From Mycobacterium xenopi (GTDB lineage Bacteria > Actinomycetota > Actinomycetes > Mycobacteriales > Mycobacteriaceae), in assembly GCF_009936235.1 (NCBI RefSeq), contig NZ_AP022314.1, positions 620,001-684,000 on the forward strand: a stretch of 64,000 nucleotides of DNA. The letters are read 5' to 3'. Position numbers and translations under genes: made by a program. The notes under the pieces were generated by a model, which saw only the letters and a list, made by a program, of their open reading frames with translations, made no database searches and was not told the DNA's origin. Shown piece by piece: positions 60,400 through 64,000 of this stretch (position 1 is the first letter of the stretch; each line of letters starts with the position of its first letter).

Positions 60400-61280
60400 G
60401 ACCGGTCCTGCCAACCGGAGTGGATGTAGGTGTCGGCGAAGCGCTTCAGCGAGTCGCGTTTCTTGTTCAGCGGCGCGTCGAAGCCCAGGCCGTCGAGAAC
60501 CCAGGGGATGACGATGTTGTCGGTGACGCCGATCGCGGTGAGTTCGCGGTGCCCCTCGACGCCGAACTTGTCGATGCACACGGCCTGGAACTCGAACGGT
60601 TGGTCGGCGCGACCGTATTCGGCGCGCAAGTCATTGAGCCGCCTGATGGTCTTGGCGAGCTGTTCGGCCGTCATCATCGCGCTGGTCCAGCCGTCGCCGA
60701 CCCGGGCGGCCCGCTTGAGCGCCGGCTCCGTATGCCCGCCGATGTAAAACGGCACCGGCTGCGACGGCGCAGGGCTCATCTGCAGCCGGTCGAAATCGTA
60801 GAATTTGCCATGGAATTCGACCATGCCACCGCCCAGCACCAGCTTGATAACCTCGATCATCTCGTCGACCCGAGCTCCGCGGCGCTCATAGGGCTGCCCG
60901 CACCATTCGAATTCTTCGGGTGCCCAACCGATGCCGACTCCGAAGCCGAATCTGTTGTTGGTGAGGTTGGCGACCGAGCCGACTTGGCGTGCCAGCAGCA
61001 ACGGGTTGCGGGAACCGAGCTTCATCACGTTGGTGTAGAACCGCAGCGTCGAGGTGACCGCGCCCATCGCGGCGGCGGCGATCAACGGGTCCACCCAGGG
61101 CGTGTTCTCGTCCCACATCCGTGATCCGTCCGCGGTGTAGGGGTAGTCGGCGGCGGCCTTCTCCATGTAAAACAGCGAATCGGGCAATGCGATGGAGTCG
61201 AAGCCGACTTCCTCGGCGGTGCGGGCAATGTCGAGTAGCTCGTCGATGGGACCCATCGCGATGCTGCACGTGTATTTCAT
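60396..61280 (-). CDS. LLM-class F420/flavin-dependent oxidoreductase
   Basis: 294 residues with a luciferase-like TIM barrel: EEVGFDSIALPDSLFYMEKA, RLFYTNV-type strand (LRFYTNVMKLGSRNPLLLAR), and FGFGVGIGWAPEEFEWCGQP. The last motif is typical of F420-dependent members. Substrate unknown; a steroid or acyl-CoA intermediate is likely from its neighbours. ATG 61280 gives the natural start MKYTCSIAMG; the frame is open 12 codons more without support. Lies eight bases after ltp3. Confidence 0.82.
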   Translation of the reverse strand: MKYTCSIAMGPIDELLDIARTAEEVGFDSIALPDSLFYMEKAAADYPYTADGSRMWDENTPWVDPLIAAAAMGAVTSTLRFYTNVMKLGSRNPLLLARQVGSVANLTNNRFGFGVGIGWAPEEFEWCGQPYERRGARVDEMIEVIKLVLGGGMVEFHGKFYDFDRLQMSPAPSQPVPFYIGGHTEPALKRAARVGDGWTSAMMTAEQLAKTIRRLNDLRAEYGRADQPFEFQAVCIDKFGVEGHRELTAIGVTDNIVIPWVLDGLGFDAPLNKKRDSLKRFADTYIHSGWQDRS

Positions 61281-61288
61281 GCGGCCGC

Positions 61289-62458
61289 TCACGGCTTGTC
61301 GGCCCCTACCACCCACATCGAAAAGTACTGCGAGCCACCGCCGTAGGCATGACCCAACGCCTTGCGAGCACCCGGAACCTGGTGCGCCCCACCCTTGCCC
61401 ATCACCTGGATGGCTGCCTCAGCGAAACGGATCAGGCCGGAGGCGCCGATCGGGTTCGACGACAGCACGCCGCCGGAGGGGTTCACCGGCAGCCGCCCGC
61501 CGATCGCCGTTTCCCCAGCCTCGGTGAGCTTCCAGCCTTCGCCCTCGGGCGTGAATCCGAGGTTCTCCAGCCACATCGGCTCGAACCAGGAAAACGGAAC
61601 ATAGATCTCGGCGGCGTCGATCTCGTCGATCGGGCTGGTGATACCCGCGGCGCTCCACAGCGCGGCCGCGCAGTCCCGGCCGGCCTGCGGGTTGACCTGG
61701 TCGCGGCCCGCGTAAGCCAGCGGCTCGGTGCGCAACGCGGTGGCGTGGATCCAGGCCACCGGATGACCGTCGGCGACACGTTGGTCGGCGATCTCCTCGT
61801 TACCGATGACCAGGGCGCACGCCCCGTCGGAAGACGGGCAGGTTTCGTCGAACCGGATTGGATCCCAAAGCATTTGGGACGACAGCACTTTCTCCAGGGT
61901 GATGTGGGGCTGCTGGACGTGCGCCAACGGGTTCTTCGCGCCGTTGAGGCGGTCCTTGACCGCGACCATGGCGCCGATATGAGACGGCGCGCCCGAGCGG
62001 CGGATGTATGCCCGCACATGTGGGGCGAAGTAGCCGCCCGCCCCGGCACCGACCGGCTTGGTGAACGGCACTGGGATGGACAGCGCCCACATAGCGTTGG
62101 ATTCCGACTGTTTTTCCCACGCTATCGCCAGCACGCGGCGATACTTGCCCGACTGCACCAGGCTGGCGGCCACCACTCCGGTGGACCCGCCTACCGAACC
62201 GGCGGTGTGCACCCGGATCAACGGCTTGCCGGTAGCGCCGACAGCGTCGGCCATGAACAACTCCGGCATCATGACGCCTTCGAAGAAGTCGGGTGCCTTA
62301 CCGACCACGACGGCGTCGATATCGTCGAAGGTGACACCGGAGTCGGCCAGTGCTCGGTCGATGGCCTCGCGCACCATGCCATTCATTGACACGTCGTGCC
62401 GCTTGGCGACGTATTTCGTCTGCCCGGTGCCCAGCACTGCGGCAAGCTGCTTAGTCAT
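61289..62458 (-). CDS. ltp3: Ltp3, thiolase-fold lipid-transfer protein
   Basis: 389 residues equivalent to Mtb Rv3523, of the same SCP-x thiolase/aldolase family as Ltp2. Conserved parts: VLGTGQTKYVAKRHDVSMNG, IRVHTAGSVGGSTGVVAASL, RLPVNPSGGVLSSNPIGASG. It probably acts on a branched acyl-CoA with Ltp4 and the DUF35 protein, as a multi-subunit aldolase or thiolase. ATG 62458 is preceded by a MIRU-like repeat that provides GAGCAGGAG. Confidence 0.9.
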   Translation of the reverse strand: MTKQLAAVLGTGQTKYVAKRHDVSMNGMVREAIDRALADSGVTFDDIDAVVVGKAPDFFEGVMMPELFMADAVGATGKPLIRVHTAGSVGGSTGVVAASLVQSGKYRRVLAIAWEKQSESNAMWALSIPVPFTKPVGAGAGGYFAPHVRAYIRRSGAPSHIGAMVAVKDRLNGAKNPLAHVQQPHITLEKVLSSQMLWDPIRFDETCPSSDGACALVIGNEEIADQRVADGHPVAWIHATALRTEPLAYAGRDQVNPQAGRDCAAALWSAAGITSPIDEIDAAEIYVPFSWFEPMWLENLGFTPEGEGWKLTEAGETAIGGRLPVNPSGGVLSSNPIGASGLIRFAEAAIQVMGKGGAHQVPGARKALGHAYGGGSQYFSMWVVGADKP

Positions 62459-62460
62459 CG

Positions 62461-62502
62461 GCGCAACTCCTGCTCATCGCGCTCCGCGCTCTGCATCGTC
62501 GT
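62461..62502 (-). repeat. MIRU-like repeat unit, copy 4
   Basis: On the minus strand ACGACGATGCAGAGCGCGGA is followed by GCGCGATGAGCAGGAGTTGC just before the ltp3 start. A more diverged copy of the repeat at 36774 and 53560, again between co-oriented genes. Confidence 0.6.
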
Positions 62503-62512
62503 GGGAGCGCCA

Positions 62513-63577
62513 TCAGTTCTTCCTTTCCATAACCGCGACTAGATTTTGTTGCAGCGCAGGCCCGCTGGTGGCATGTGCCAGCACGCGTCGTGCCGACCCA
62601 TTCCAGATGTGTTGGGCGGCGAATCCGATGCGCTCAAGGCCGGCGACGAACATCGGGTTCGCTGCCAGGGCGCCGCCTGACGGATTCACTTTGACCGATG
62701 CCGGCAGCCGCATGGCCTCCGCGAGGATGAGATGTTGGTGGGTGAACGGGGCATGGATCTCGGCGACGTCGATGGTGCGCATTTTGTCGCCGGTGGCGAT
62801 CTTCGTCGCTGCGGTGGTCGACGGCGACACCGTGAGATCGCGTGCGCCCAGCACCGGGGATTCGATGCGGTGCTCGAAACCGGTGATCCAGGCAGGGTTT
62901 TCGCGCAGCTCGCGAGCGCGGTCGTCGGCGGCGAGTACGATCGCGGCGGCGCCGTCGGTGATTGGTGCGATGTCGTGGCGCCGCAGCGGGTCCGCGAAAA
63001 ACGGTCGCTGCAGCAGGTCCTCAAGACTCTTGGGCGGCGGCACCCGGTCCACCCGCTGGGCCACCGCGAACGAGTCGTAGGCGACGCGGGCCATCTGTTC
63101 AAAACTCCACTTTTCGGCCTCGAGTCCGAGGCGGGCCTGCAGCGCGGCGATCGACACGGAATCCGGCCACAGCGGCGCCACCGTGTAGGGGTCGGTTTGC
63201 CGTGACAGTATTCGGCGAAGGATTCCCGCCGAGGACTTGCCGAACCCGTAGACCAGCGCGGTGTCGACTTCTCCGGTCAGCAGTTTGATGTAGGCTTCGT
63301 AGGCCGCCCACGCCGCGTCCATCTCGACGTGTGATTCGTTGATCGGCGGCACGGCGCCGATCGAGTCGATCGCCGAGATGAACGAAAACGCCCGGCCGGC
63401 AAGGAAATCGGAGGACCCTGAGCACCAGAAGCCGATATCGGCCTTGGTGATGCCGAGCTCGTCGTAGAGTTTGGCGAAGCACGGCATCAGCATCTCGACG
63501 CCGTTCGTGGTGCCGTCGGTGCGGCGTACATGCGGGGCGTGGGCGAAGCCGACGACCGCAACATTGCGAGCGCTCAT
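62513..63577 (-). CDS. ltp4: Ltp4, thiolase-fold lipid-transfer protein
   Basis: 354 residues, equivalent to Mtb Rv3522, SCP-x thiolase family. Segments: VAVVGFAHAPHVRRTDGTTN, DIGFWCSGSSDFLAGRAFSF, VKVNPSGGALAANPMFVAGL. The GxCSGS-type loop near residue 52 holds a cysteine at a position near that of thiolases. Probably forms a complex with Ltp3 and the DUF35 protein encoded immediately upstream. Start ATG 63577. Confidence 0.9.
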   Translation of the reverse strand: MSARNVAVVGFAHAPHVRRTDGTTNGVEMLMPCFAKLYDELGITKADIGFWCSGSSDFLAGRAFSFISAIDSIGAVPPINESHVEMDAAWAAYEAYIKLLTGEVDTALVYGFGKSSAGILRRILSRQTDPYTVAPLWPDSVSIAALQARLGLEAEKWSFEQMARVAYDSFAVAQRVDRVPPPKSLEDLLQRPFFADPLRRHDIAPITDGAAAIVLAADDRARELRENPAWITGFEHRIESPVLGARDLTVSPSTTAATKIATGDKMRTIDVAEIHAPFTHQHLILAEAMRLPASVKVNPSGGALAANPMFVAGLERIGFAAQHIWNGSARRVLAHATSGPALQQNLVAVMERKN

Positions 63578-63592
63578 TGGTGGTACAGCCCT

Positions 63593-64000
63593 TTACAGGT
63601 GATGCTTGTAGGTGTCGTAGTCGGCGTCGGGTTCGCCGGTCGGCCGGAAATGCGAGATGTTGTCGATGCCCAGCCCCCACTCCTCGCGGGGCCGCCACAC
63701 CGCCTGGACGCGCATGCCCATCCGCACCTCCGAGGCGTCGATCTCGGTCACCAGGTGCAAAAACGGGATGTCGGCGCCGTCGAGCAGTATGTAGGCCGCC
63801 ACGTAGGGCGGCTTGATGCGCTGCCCGGCGAACGGGATGTTGATGATCGCGAACGTGGTCACCGTGCCCGTGTCGGACACCTCGACATAGTTGTCAAGCG
63901 GCAAGCCGGTGGCCGGATCCGCTTCCCGGGCAGGGAAGTACACCTTCCCGTTCTCGCCGGTGCGGGCTCCGAGCAGCTTTCCTTCCTGCAGCGCCCGCAG
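63593..64000 (-). CDS. DUF35 OB-fold protein (Rv3521-like), 5' end beyond the window
   Basis: The open frame runs to the window edge, giving at least 135 residues of the C-terminal part. The OB-fold is evident (TVTTFAIINIPFAGQRIKPP, YVAAYILLDGADIPFLHLVT, GMRVQAVWRPREEWGLGIDN), preceded by LRALQEGKLLGARTGENGKV. DUF35 proteins pair with SCP-x thiolases, so this is the likely partner of Ltp3 and Ltp4, as the ChsH2 DUF35 domain is of Ltp2. Zinc-ribbon cysteines, if any, lie outside the window. Confidence 0.85.
   Translation of the reverse strand: MRALQEGKLLGARTGENGKVYFPAREADPATGLPLDNYVEVSDTGTVTTFAIINIPFAGQRIKPPYVAAYILLDGADIPFLHLVTEIDASEVRMGMRVQAVWRPREEWGLGIDNISHFRPTGEPDADYDTYKHHL

Overview
The window is high-GC DNA from a mycobacterium, most likely slow-growing. 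Two long blocks match Mycobacterium tuberculosis (Mtb) gene by gene from memory: the nuoA-N operon (Rv3145-Rv3158) and the KstR/KstR2 cholesterol-catabolism region (about Rv3521-Rv3553). Start codons, ATGA/GTGA overlaps and leaderless TAnnnT promoters are also mycobacterial. In Mtb these two blocks lie far apart. Here they are separated by about 18.5 kb of carbon-fixation-type genes.

Layout. 7-774: IclR regulator. 1026-16187 (minus): all fourteen NADH dehydrogenase I genes, with single-base frameshifts in nuoM and at the 3' end of nuoB. 16315-17064: an Rv3143-like receiver protein and a UsfY-like membrane protein. 17110-30853: a Calvin-Benson-Bassham (CBB) type island holding a LysR regulator (cbbR) and the rubisco activase cbbX (minus), a BlaI-type repressor with a GlcD-type FAD oxidase, a LuxR-type response regulator with a GAF histidine kinase (minus), rpe-tkt-prk-cbbY, and gap-pgk with a PsiE-like membrane gene. 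30854-32259: degraded DNA with a remnant of 2-methylcitrate synthase. 32260-35643: pyruvate carboxylase. 35636-64000: cholesterol catabolism, comprising ipdC-ipdB-ipdA-echA20, two short-chain dehydrogenases, ddn, fadA5, cyp125-fadE28-fadE29-chsH2-chsH1-ltp2, a MaoC hydratase, kstD (frameshifted), hsaE-hsaG-hsaF, a DUF1214/SDR/sulfotransferase operon, kshA, an LLM oxidoreductase with a SnoaL-like protein, ltp3, ltp4 and a partial DUF35 protein.

How it fits together. The CBB island encodes phosphoribulokinase, the rubisco activase CbbX, the xylulose-1,5-bisphosphate phosphatase CbbY, the regenerative enzymes and a glycolate-oxidase-like protein, but no rubisco subunit, aldolase or FBPase. An inverted repeat C5-N5-G5 occurs upstream of rpe, upstream of gap and, in weaker form, between nuoA and the receiver gene. 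It may be a shared operator linking carbon fixation to NADH dehydrogenase. The cholesterol genes yield propionyl-CoA and pyruvate, and the pyruvate carboxylase next to them could feed that carbon into oxaloacetate.

Caveats. Gene names rest on remembered family sequences, not searches. The three single-base frameshifts (two in short G runs as read on the plus or coding strand) could be sequencing errors.
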